DNA of 64,000 bases, taken from the NCBI RefSeq assembly GCF_020921035.1, contig NC_063157.1, forward strand, positions 22,523,015-22,587,014, given 5' to 3'. Every line of letters starts with the position of its first letter. Position 1 is the first letter of the stretch. Below, piece after piece: positions 13,501-22,884 of the stretch. The notes beneath the pieces were generated by a model. The model was not told the DNA's origin. It was given only the letters and a program-made list of their open reading frames with translations, and did no database searches. The stretch is from Rhodamnia argentea (lineage: Eukaryota > Streptophyta > Magnoliopsida > Myrtales > Myrtaceae). The position numbers were made by a program, and so were the translations under genes.

Positions 13501-14481
13501 AGCTCCAAGGAGATTGAGGTATGCATTACTCTGAAAAATCTACAGTTACAATCCAAATTATATTTCCAGAAATATTTCTCATAGGCTCAGTACACGAGTT
13601 GGGGTGGGTTTTGACGAACCAATCCAAGTGCATTCTCTCCTGCAATGCGATATGCGTATGTGCTTCTCAGCTAATTTGATCTGTGTGCTCACTTATCGCT
13701 TTCTCCAGATCAACTCCAGCACTATCTTTCGGCTGGACAAAGCTTTAAAGTACTTCAGGGTTTCGAGCATGGTCTTTGCTTCTGCGTGGGTCGCCGACGA
13801 TACCTTTACCGTTCACGCGAAGCCATCTATTAGATGCATCGACTGTCTCGGTAAATGCAATTGATGGGTCCCTTGCCTGTTCTTTCAACAAAAAACTCAT
13901 CAACGTTGGCTTTGAGCACACCAGGGGGAGGAGGAGTCCATACCGAAAGTATCTTCGTATTTTCTGTCGATTTTCTTTTCTTTTTCCAGACCATCTACTG
14001 AAGTTTCCCTCCAAGGCCATTGCTGAGTCGATTACTTACTGGGGATTCACATTATGGGCTCTAAATACAAAATCATTGCGAGACATCCAAATCTGCCTTA
14101 GAAACAGGGCAAGAAGCTCGAAGGAGATTGAGGTATGTATTACTCTGAAAAATCTAATATCCAAATTATAATTCCATTAAGATTTCTCATGGGCTAAGTT
14201 CACAAGTTGAGAGTGGGCTTTGCTGACCCAATCCGAGTGCATTCTCTCCTGCAATGCGATAAGCGCATGCGCTTCTTAGCTAACTCGATCTATGCGCTCA
14301 CTTATCGCTTTCTCCGGATCAACTCCAACACTATCTTCCGGCCGGATGAAGCTTCAAAGTACTTTGGGGTTTCTAGCATGGTCTCTACTTCTGCCTGGAT
14401 CGCCGACGATAGCTTCACCATTCACGCAAAGTCGTCTATCGGAATGCCTCGATTGTCTTGGCAAACACAGGCGATGGTTGC
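10520..14481 (-). pseudogene. Tandem array of LINE-type RNase H fragments, units 1-7 (part 1)
   Basis: Seven head-to-tail copies of a ~610-bp unit. They are marked by the motif GCGATAAGCGCATGTGC or variants near 10.54, 11.15, 11.81, 12.42, 13.03, 13.65 and 14.25 kb. Spacings are about 612, 658, 611, 609, 614 and 609 bp. On the minus strand each unit reads through the RNase H-like (RVT_3 type) region of plant non-LTR retrotransposons. The order is NDFVF near the start, then a PPPPDxLKINVDGSS block holding the first catalytic Asp, then a CRDN/GILIDGF strand, an E-rich helix, and a tail with DWVVKAHPQLVNLAHEKS. One unit runs directly into the next. The longest sense frame is about 108 codons (12,473-12,799), so the copies are decayed. 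Unit 3 is longer because of a ~43-bp internal duplication near 11,632-11,718. No reverse transcriptase was found. Confidence 0.8.
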
Positions 14482-16483
14482 TGTCGTGACCTAAAATTCA
14501 AAAAATCTTAAGCTAATGGATTATTAGGTTAATTATTTAACTAAACTAACTCGGATTCTCCCAAGTCCATACCAAATCGCAACTTATGGTTCGAATTCAT
14601 TAACATGCAAAGATTTTTACATTGGAGTACCCGCTAATCGTTTTTTGGTAGGTCGATTAGAAACCTAAGTAAATTAGTGGGATAACTAAATTACTTCTAC
14701 GAACCAGAGATTAAGAGCCGGGGGACTTGATTACGCTAGATTACTCTAACCCTCTTTCGGTACCATTTTTATTTCATGAAAAATCATTTGAAAATGCAAT
14801 ATTAATAGATTTTAACCTAAGTGACTAACAAAGGTTATCGTGCGGGTGCACAATCAATTAATTAAACATCCAGAAATCAATGTAATCAAGGGAGCATGCA
14901 CCACACGAAACATTTTTCAATTTTTGATTTTTTAAGTGAATGCATGAACCTATTCTAAATGATGCAATGTCATGAATTAAATGCAAGACTAAACTAGATG
15001 ACATGCAAATTAAATCAAATGAATGTACAAGTGAGACCATGGTTTAATTAAATTAACTACGTGACATGCAAATTAATTAAAACCTAGACATGCAATTCTA
15101 ATATGCAATTTAAGCTAAAATGCAACCTAATATGACGTGGCATGGATGACGTGGCAAAGATGTCATGGCATAGATGACGTGGCAGAGATGAATGTTTTTT
15201 TTTTTTTTCAAAAGATGGAGAGGGCTCGGCTTGCGATGGTCACTGGCAACTCACAATAGCGGCCGATAGCGGCTGGTATCGGAATAGTTCATCGGTGGCT
15301 TACCATTCTTTGACCGTTAGATCGATGGAAAACTCAGCAGAATGAGCTAATTTCACACATTTTGTCAGACTCGGCGTCAAAAAGTTGAAGACAAAGAGCC
15401 TGGAATTCAATTAAAGGGCATTCAAGGAATCTGCAAAAGCATATTAAATAAAATAAAACAAAAACGCTAGGGAGAATCATGGTTAGATTAGACAAGATGG
15501 TGTTGGTGTGCCCGAAGTCTTCCTTTGCGGAACTTTCTTTAAGAACTCTCCTGGGACGTCATTGGACTCCTTAAAAGAAGACTTTGACCAGAACGAGGAT
15601 TCGTTGCCTTCACTGGACAGCTGGTTTGAGATCGTGTCTATCCGAAGGGTAGCGCGTTGCCAGTTCTGGAGCAACGAGCTTCATCGTCGCCGGGGTAAGG
15701 ATTCGCTGGCTCGATGGTGCTTTACGATGGTGTCTTGTCAGGCATGTGAAGTTTCATCTTGTGGTCTGCTAGGAGCTTCACCGGACCTGGATGATGAGGG
15801 ATAGAGGGCAACCCAGTCTTTGTGATAGCAGGCACAAGGAAGCAAAACGACGTTAGTCCGCAAGATTCAAGTAAACTCTTGCTTTACATGCCCACCGTGG
15901 GCACGATTTTTGTTCTTCTTCTGTTGCCGAACTCCTCCTCTCAATTGGCGCCTTCTGACTTCATCACTTTCTTCTCTTTGTAGACACCAAGAAATCTTTT
16001 TTTTGTTTTTTAATGCATGAATCACGAACCCAGAGCACAGGAAAAGAGACTTCCCTTTTGTTTTATAGCGAGTTTGGATGAGCGCTCTCCAAGGAAGAAG
16101 GAATTCTCTCTCCTGGTTCTCACCTCCATCACTCTTCCTTTTCCTCTGATTTTTGTGGTCGTGTACTCCAGTGACAGTGGTCTCTTCAATTCTCAAGAGC
16201 TCTTCTCCTTTATAGCTCACTTCTCTTCTTCTCTTGGATTCTACACATCCTTCTTTTTCACATTTTTTCCACTCACCATTCACTTTCATAATTTCTCCCA
16301 CTCACCTTTCACTCTCATAATTTCTCCCATTCACCCTTCTTTTGAGCATCCAAAAGAGCATCCAAGACAGCATCCAAGGGAGTACATTTTTTTATTGCAA
16401 ATATAATGTATGTTAAAAATAAATATGAGAGGTGATTTTTTTCAGAAATAAATGAAATATATTAGTCAAAATTTTAGATGTCA
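14482..16483. mobile_element. ~2.0-kb insertion splitting an array unit; probable solo LTR
   Basis: Array unit 7 stops at CAGGCGATGG near 14,476, and its continuation (CTCCCTTTTC, then ACAGAAGACCCATCGACG) resumes after 16,488. The inserted DNA starts TGTCGTGACC at 14,482 and ends GATGTCA at 16,483, so it has TG...CA ends. The flanking pentamers GTTGC and ATAGC match at three of five positions, a possible decayed target-site duplication. The insert has CT-rich, leader-like DNA near 16,060-16,340 and a short G-box-like repeat cluster at 15,131-15,187. No pol domain was seen. A solo LTR is the simplest reading; another insertion type is possible. Confidence 0.55.
15131..15187 (+). repeat. Four tandem copies of a GATGACGTGGCA-type motif
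   Basis: ATGACGTGGCA-like units of about 14-17 bp occur four times in a row, three of them with intact ACGTGGCA and one as TGTCATGGCA. ACGTGGC is the core of plant G-box/ABRE sites recognised by bZIP proteins. Regulatory activity is only inferred. Confidence 0.65.
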
Positions 16484-17354
16484 ATAGCTACCTCCCTTTT
16501 CTTTTAACAGAAGACCCATCGACGTTGATTTTGAGCACACCAGGGAGAGGAGGAGTCCATATCGAAGATATCTCCTATGTTCTGTCGATTTTCTTTTCTT
16601 TCTTCCTAACCATCTGAGTTGATTACTTGCTAGGGATTCACATTATGAGTTCTAAATACAAAATCGTTGCAAGACTTCCAATTTTTCCATAGATATAGGG
16701 CAAGAAGCACGAAGGATATTGATGTATGTATTACTCTGAAAAATCTATAGTCCAAAGTATAGTTCCGATAAGATTTCTCATAAGCTAAGTTCACGAGTTG
16801 GGGGTGGGCTATGACGGCCCAATCCAAGTGCTCCTCTCCTGCAATGCGATAGGCGCATGTGCTTCTCGGTTAATTTGATCTGTGTGCTCACTTATCGCTT
16901 GCTCCGGATCAACTCCAACTCTAGCTTCCAGTTGGACGGAGAGGGTTTCGAGCACGGTCTCTGCTTCCGCATGGATCGCCGACGATACCCTCACGTTTGC
17001 CCGAAGCCATCTATAGGAATGCGTCGATTGTCTCGGCAAAAGTAGATGATGGGTCCTTCCCCTATTCTTTCTACAGAAGACCCATCGACGTTGATTTTGA
17101 GTACATCCGGGGGGGGAAGGAGTCCGTACCAAAGGAATCCCCGTATGTTCAGTTGATTTTCTTTTCTTTTATTCCAAACCATCTACTGTAGTTTCTCTCC
17201 ATGGGCATTGATGAGTCGATCACTTGCCAGGGATTTACATTATGAGCTCTAAATATAAAATCGTTGTGAGACTTCCAAATCTACCTCAGAAACAGGGCAA
17301 CAAGCTCGAAGAAGATTGAGGTATGTATTACTCTAAAAAATCTATAGTCCAAAT
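16484..17354 (-). pseudogene. RNase H-fragment array, remainder of unit 7 plus unit 8 (part 2)
   Basis: This continues the ~610-bp units after the insertion, with the unit marker at about 16.85 kb. Removing the 2.0-kb insert leaves a spacing of about 583 bp. The shortfall is explained by a ~27-bp deletion near 16,610, where the segment ACTGAAGTTTCTCTCCATGG is missing. The minus strand again shows the NVDGSS and CRDNR blocks and the HPQLVNLAYEKS tail. Several frameshifts and stops make it non-coding. The part ends at the CAAAT target site (17,350-17,354) of the LTR retrotransposon. Confidence 0.75.
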
Positions 17355-17641
17355 TGATGAAAATAAAGTTGGCGATCTCTGTAATATTGCGTAATATTAC
17401 ATAATTTTAGGATTTTAGGCAATTTCGTGATTTTAGTGATATTTTTGTAATATCGTGTTTCCTAGGTTAATTAGGGTTATCATCATATATAAGGGTGTTT
17501 AGGGTTTCAAGTGAATGAGATTATCATTACGGACTTTTGATATTTTCGTTGATTTTGATAAATCACAATTGAGTGAACAGATTGTTCCTCGTTATTGATT
17601 CTTAATTCCTATTTAGCCAATTTCCGTTGCATTCGGCATCA
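17355..17641 (+). repeat. 5' LTR of the gypsy-type element
   Basis: 287 bp with TG...CA ends, aligned along its full length with 18854-19140. It contains a TATATAAGGG promoter-like box near 17,488-17,497 that is also kept in the right LTR. Confidence 0.85.
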
Positions 17642-18165
17642 ATTGGTATCGTAACACAGGTTGCCTTGAATCAATGGCTGAACGTAATCATGATGGTCGT
17701 GGACGGCGGGCTCATGGTGGCCGGGGACGTGGAGTCGTTCTTGATGCGGACGAACAACCGCGTCTAAGAGACCTGCGAGACATAGAAATTGAGAAGGAGA
17801 GAAGGCGAATCCAAGATTTGGAGTGACAACTTGTCCAAGCGAGGTTGGACGTTCAATCCGAAGAAGGAGCGGAATCTGAGGATCCATCCAATGATCAAGA
17901 GAATGACGATAATCCTTTCGAGGATTTGAACTAGGGACGGAATCGAGGAGTACGACCTAGGAGTCGATCCACTTTTCTCAATTTCAAGATGAAGATCGAG
18001 ATTCCCGAGCTTCAAGATCCAATCTTTGACAAAGATCCAATATTTTACGAAGATCCTATATTTGACGAAGACGCAATCTTTGACAAAGATCCAATATTTG
18101 TTGAAGATCCAATCTTTAATGAAGATCCAGTTTATGATGAATCCGATGGAGAATAAGAAAATGCG
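17642..18165 (+). pseudogene. Decayed gag-like region with hexapeptide repeat
   Basis: From the ATG near 17,674 the frame reads MAERNHDGRGRRAHGGRGRG, then a charged region ending NPFEDLN, as in gypsy gag leaders. It is broken by stops near 17,824 and 17,930. After a KMKIEIPELQD-like gag motif come seven in-frame copies of a D-P-I-F-x-x hexapeptide between about 18,017 and 18,143. A stop follows near 18,156. The gag core and zinc knuckle are absent. Assignment to gag rests on position after the PBS and on these short motifs. Confidence 0.6.
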
Positions 18166-18262
18166 GATACGGGCATGACGGTAGAAGCCATTGTGTCGGT
18201 GAAGGGCGGCGAGGTCGCCCTTGGCAACGTTCCCCGGACGGCGGCGGATGCCGGCGTGGGAG

Positions 18263-18714
18263 GTGGACGATAGGGACTTCCTCGATGGGCTGGAGAACAG
18301 TGACTCCGAATAAGACTGGGTCCCACCCAAAGGTCCCTCCACCAAGGTCATCACAAAAGAATCACTTTTGTCTGCATAGAGAGGGGATTTGCGAAGGGTG
18401 ATGGACTTGTTACCACTGAGAGAGCACCATGCATGAACTTTGCTTATCAATCACCGATGGGATGTTGAGAAGTTGCTTGCGGTGTTTGTGGAGAAGGGTA
18501 AAGCTTGTTTATTTGCGGATGCGGATGTGCCTCTGATTGCGGACCAAGATCTTAGTTTGGCCAAGGAATCAACTTCTATAATTATGTGTGATATATGCAT
18601 GGAAGAGATACCTGGTAACATTACAATAAGAATGGACTGTAGTCATTGCTATTGCAGCGATTGTTGGATTGAGCATTTTGTTGTGAAGATAAATGAAGGT
18701 CAAAACAAGCCGAT
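18263..18714 (+). pseudogene. Captured fragment of an ARIADNE-type RBR E3 ubiquitin ligase
   Basis: One plus-strand frame, read through three stops, gives DRDFLDGLENSDSE, then KVITKESLL, RRVMDLLPLREHHA and HRWDVEKLLAVFVEKGK. It then reaches the start of a RING1 (MCDICMEEIPG, MDCSHCYCSDCW, VKINEGQNK). This order matches the N-terminal and UBA-like region and the first half of RING1 in plant ARI proteins. ARI ligases transfer ubiquitin through a RING1-IBR-RING2 module; here everything after mid-RING1 is missing. Stops are TAA 18311-18313, TAG 18377-18379 and TGA 18434-18436. The frame then runs straight into retrotransposon sequence. No intron is visible, consistent with capture from an mRNA. 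It is not a working gene. Confidence 0.8.
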
Positions 18715-18853
18715 GTATTACTTGATTCGTTGGAGAGGCCATCCCGAACGAAGCAGATTTCGCAATCTTGGAAACGAGATTGAATTTGAAGAGATTGAAG
18801 TTAACAAAGACGAACCGGATTTGAAGACGAATCTTTTTCCTAGCAGGAGAGAA
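18715..18853 (+). pseudogene. C-terminal tail of chromovirus polyprotein plus polypurine tract
   Basis: The frame continues from the captured ARI piece into YYLIRWRGHPE, which resembles the chromodomain strand at the end of chromovirus integrases. It is followed by an acidic stretch ending DEPDLKTNLFPSRRE, close to the DLRTNPF-type ends of plant gypsy polyproteins. The reading frame stops just inside the right LTR. The purine-rich AGCAGGAGAGAA next to the LTR is the likely polypurine tract. Confidence 0.6.
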
Positions 18854-19140
18854 TGATGCAATAAAGTTGGCGATCTCTATAATATTGCGTAATATTACAT
18901 AATTTTAGGATTCTAGGCAATTTCGTAATTTTAGTGATATTTTTGTAATATTGTGTTTCCTAGGTTAATTAGGGTTAGCACCATATATAAGGGTGTTTAG
19001 GGTTTCGAGTGAAGAAGATTATCATTATAAACTTTAGATATTTTCGTTGATTTTGATAAATCACAACCGAGTGAACAAATTGTTCCTCGTTGTCGATTCT
19101 TAAGTCCTGTTTAGCCAATTTCCATTGCAATTTGGCATCA
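18854..19140 (+). repeat. 3' LTR of the gypsy-type element
   Basis: 287 bp, TGATG to GCATCA, partner of 17355-17641, with roughly 25 differences counted by eye, many of them transitions. It is followed by the CAAAT duplication at 19141-19145. Confidence 0.85.
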
Positions 19141-19761
19141 CAAATTATAGTTCCGGTAAGATATCTCATGGGCTAAGTTCACAAGTTGTGGGTGGGCTTT
19201 GACGACCCAATCCTAGTGCATTCTCTCCTGCAATGCGATAAGTGCATGTGCTTCTCAATTAACTTAATATGTGCGCTCACTTATCGCTTTCTCCAGATCA
19301 ACTTCAACTCTATCTTCTAGCTAGACGAAGCTTCAAAGTACTTTAGGGTTTCAAGCATGGTCTTTGCTATCGCATGGATCACCAACAATACCTTTACCGT
19401 TTGCGCCAATCCAGCTATCGAAATGCGGGCGACTATTTCAGCAAATGCAGGCATCGGGTCCCTCCCCTATTCTTTTTACAGAAGAACCATCGACATTGAT
19501 TTTGCGCACATCGGGGGAAACAGGAGTCCGTACCGAAGATATCTTCATATGTTATGTTGATTTTTCTTTCTTTTTTCCGGACCATCTACTGAAGTTTCTC
19601 TCCACGACCATTGCTGAGTCGATTACTTGATGGGGATTCAAATTCTGAGCTCTAAATACAAAATCGTTGCGAGACCTCCAAATCTACCATAGAAACAAGG
19701 TAAGAAACTTGAAGGAGATTGAGGTATATATTATTCTGAAAAATCTACAGTACAAATTATA
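19141..19761 (-). pseudogene. RNase H-fragment array, unit 9 (part 3)
   Basis: After the CAAAT duplication the array resumes in phase (ATTATAGTTCCGGTAAGATA) and contributes a last unit, marked near 19.23 kb. Removing the LTR element gives a spacing of about 601 bp to unit 8, so units 8 and 9 were adjacent before the insertion. The unit is decayed, with no full-length sense frame, and ends at CAGTACAAATTAT, where the right flanking repeat begins. Confidence 0.75.
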
Positions 19762-20445
19762 AAAAAAGCAAATAAAATCCAAACAAAAAAAAGCAAATAA
19801 AATAAATAAATCAGAATCGACTCATGGGCTTTTTGCATGAGACGGGTCCATCAGGATCTAAGGCCACCCCATCATTTGTGCAAGTTGCCCTTAGCTTCAA
19901 TCAATTTCGTGAAGTTTTATTAATTAAGAGTCTTTGGTGGAAAATACATAACTTCATACATATCCAGACGAATATTCTTTGTGATATTATTAACTCCACT
20001 GCACCTCGAAACAAATAGGTTTTTCTAGGAATATAATTAGAAAGCCAACTACTGTCTATAAATCAGTGAGTCGATCAAACCCTGATCAAACCCTTCCGAT
20101 GGCCATGACGAGGCGTTCGAACCGGCCCAGAGCCCTTATAAAAACACAGAACCTAGATACTTCCTAACCTCAAAAACACCTTACGGGTACTCTTCCATAA
20201 CAAGTCCGGAGATTTGTGCCCCCAAGCGCACTACTTCACATCTCCCTTCTAAAGCTACTATAATCTTAGGAGACAAAGCCAAGCAGTCACACCACAACCA
20301 AGGAGCAAAAGATCAGAACAACACAAAAGATTGGATGCAAAAACGAAGGAGCGCTACCCCAAGAAAAGCAACAAATCAAAGAGAGAAAGGATATGATTTC
20401 CTAAAACAAAAGTAAAAAGCGAATCATAGATTACAACTAAAGTCA
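19762..20445. repeat. Right copy of the ~690-bp direct repeat bracketing the RNase H array
   Basis: Counterpart of 9,826-10,519, in the same orientation. It starts in an A-rich stretch with GCAAATAAAAT, passes TCAGAATCGACTCATGGGC, and ends TAGATTACAACTAAAGTCA at 20,445. Beyond that point the two copies diverge completely. A nine-base duplication (GATCAAACC) near 20,077-20,092 is private to this copy. Confidence 0.75.
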
Positions 20446-22884
20446 CAGTTTGAAGGGGGGTAGATGGGAGAATGAAAGTTTACATCTTCAACTTCAAGAT
20501 GGAGAAGGGAAAGCAACGAGCCTTGGTATTGCTTTTCCTCCACTCCACACCATACCCGCCGTCCATTACACCTTACTCACTCATTCACACTCTTATGTGC
20601 AACTTGACTTGGGTTCACTCCCTACATCACAGTACAGCAGCAGCAGCAGCAGCAAGCAGCAACCATAGGGTCAGGGACCTTGTTATTCCCTCCCCATGAT
20701 CCAGCATCTGCAGGCCTCTTTTGTCCTCCTTCGAAGTCAAAAGATTCCCTTCTTCTTTCTCCCTTTTATTCAATTCTTCTCCGAGAAGCCAACACTTCAA
20801 AAAAGAGATTCCTTTCTTGAACTGTGGACATAGGGAGAAACAACCACAAGTAAGACAAGGATCACATCACGAGCAAGTGAAAGACATTTTCTATGCCACA
20901 CTCGCATGAGAATCCATTAGATTTATATGGGATGTTCTCAGAGGATAAGGCCCACAACAAGAGACAAGGACCATTAAAATGCAAGTGGGTTGCCGATACA
21001 AGTATGTAGGAAAAGATGAATCAGTCACAACATCTGGAAATCTGCTATATTTGTTCTACTGGCGACTGATGCTTGCTCACAATTCAATAAGTGTACATAC
21101 AGAGCAAGAGCTCTTTGAATGAACTGAGAGAAAAACACATTTCACAGCATCCACTTTATGATATTTCCGAAATAAGGAGTTAATCCAGAAAAAGTTAAGA
21201 CCCAAGATGTGATCATCCAGCCATTCTTACTAAAATCATACAACTTTTCACCGGAAACATGACATTATTACTTGATGAGTGTCATCTGTAATCTGAGTTC
21301 CTAAAAATTTTACTACTTCGTAATTTGGAAGTTAGCCAAATCCCACTTATGAAGTTCTCCTTATTGACGCATTTTCCCCAGAATTAGACTTTAAAAGGCT
21401 GTACAAGTTTCTTGCAAATTTTGTCCCACATTGGTATACGTAGGGGGTGTGAACATTACAAAAGTAGTTTCTTAACCAACTCTAGAAACTCTCAAGCTTT
21501 TAAGGCGCACCATTCATCAAGCAACTTACTTTTTCCATATTCCATTTCCAGCATCAAATGTTAGAGAATAAAGTTATTCCACCACGAAACCACATCCAAA
21601 GATCATTCTTTTTCAACTAAACAAAGCCATCCAAATGTTGCAGATTCTTATAGAGGTTCAACAAGCAGTGAAAATTAACCTTTCAACTCTCATGGATCTT
21701 CTATGCTATAGAAATAACAATTGACAATTAACATGAATAAGCCAGTCTACATTATATTTACTCCAGCAGCAACACTTCTAATTTCAGCAGTGACAAGGTT
21801 GCAAAAGCTCGTCTAACCAAATTTGTTGACAAGCTGTACATCTTTCGACTAAGAAAACCAGGAATGTATTTTCTGACTATTTTCTGTCAGATAATTCATT
21901 TGTTTATTCTCTCTATATCAATCAGCAATCTTTAGCAACAACTCAAGTCTGAGCACCTTTGACTTCAAATCTGAACATATAAATAAAAGACCCGCAAATC
22001 TGATTTCTCACATCTATTACTCTCTTAAATCTAATGGGTTCAATCAGGGGACCACAAGATTCACCCTATTAGAAATCATATTAAACACGACTATGACCTA
22101 ACAACAGACAGGTGCTCTGCTTCAGGTGGCCCAACTCTTCCAAACTCAATCTCTCCTCAACAAAATTGCAAGGTCTCTCAACATCTGGATGAACTCACTG
22201 AAGGTCTCTCGCCACCAAATACATAGTGATGGGCAAGGTCACCAGACAAATCAGAGTACCTACCCAAGCTAAAGAGTGCCCCAGACATAATCCTTTCATC
22301 TTGTAGAGTTCAATATACTAAATTGCCTCATTGCATTGCGACAATTAAGCAGGGTCTGTTATGGAAGAAAGAAACGGAAAAACATAGTGTCCCGACGAAA
22401 AAGTGAAAAGGGCCCAAAAAAAAAAAAGAACAACAGGGTCCCTTCCAAATGCTCACGCCATGTTTTGCAATGATACTGCTAATGTCTTTATGGCCAAAGA
22501 ATGAGGTAAAAGCAAGAATTATATTTGCAAAACAACAACGATACAAGAAAACACTAGAACATGACCCATTGAGTATCTTAAGCAAAAGGATACTCCAGTT
22601 TGGCTTCCCAAAAAGCAAGTGGATTTTCAGGTTTGAATTTTACTCAAAAGAGAACAGCAACGGAAAATTGAAATTATAGTGGAAAACTGAAACTCGGCCA
22701 CCTACATTTCTTAACTTTAGAACGCGAATCAAACTGGAACATGAGGAAACTCAACTGTTAAGACATTCCAGTGGCTCATCTTGTGGTGCATGACAATGTA
22801 AAATAAAGCAGTACTGAAGCAAAGAAGAATAATAATATAGCTAAATCCAATATTTGAGTGAGGTGACTCTTACCACTTCAAAGT
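20446..22884. other. Intergenic and probable 3' region of the GT14 gene
   Basis: No confident gene. A CAG microsatellite lies at about 20,636-20,655. On the minus strand, a GTAAGAGT sequence shortly after the GT14 stop (near 22,872) could be the donor of a 3' UTR intron. Other open frames are short and low complexity. Confidence 0.5.

Larger units (their letters stand above)
17355..19140 (+). mobile_element. Non-autonomous Ty3/gypsy-type LTR retrotransposon with captured ARIADNE gene fragment
   Basis: A complete element of 1,786 bp. It has 287-bp LTRs at both ends (17355-17641 and 18854-19140), each starting TGATG and ending GCATCA. A perfect 5-bp target-site duplication, CAAAT, lies at 17350-17354 and 19141-19145. 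The empty site matches the uninterrupted array units (GTCCAAATTATAGTTCC). The PBS begins TGGTATCG right after the left LTR, as in elements primed by initiator tRNA-Met. A purine tract (AGCAGGAGAGAA) precedes the right LTR. Between them lie a gag-like start, a hexapeptide repeat, a captured host-gene piece and the tail of a chromovirus-like polyprotein. Protease, reverse transcriptase and RNase H are missing. I count about 25 LTR differences by eye (roughly 9%), so the insertion is old. It could only have moved in trans. Confidence 0.85.

Noticed and set aside
10579-14494. Plus-strand open frames of 70-148 codons across the array
   Set aside because: They repeat with the same ~610-bp period and are the antisense of the RNase H units. 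The minus-strand reading matches a known domain, the plus-strand one does not.
17764-18450. 228-codon minus-strand frame through the retrotransposon
   Set aside because: It is antisense to the gag-like hexapeptide repeat and the captured ARI fragment, both of which make sense on the plus strand.
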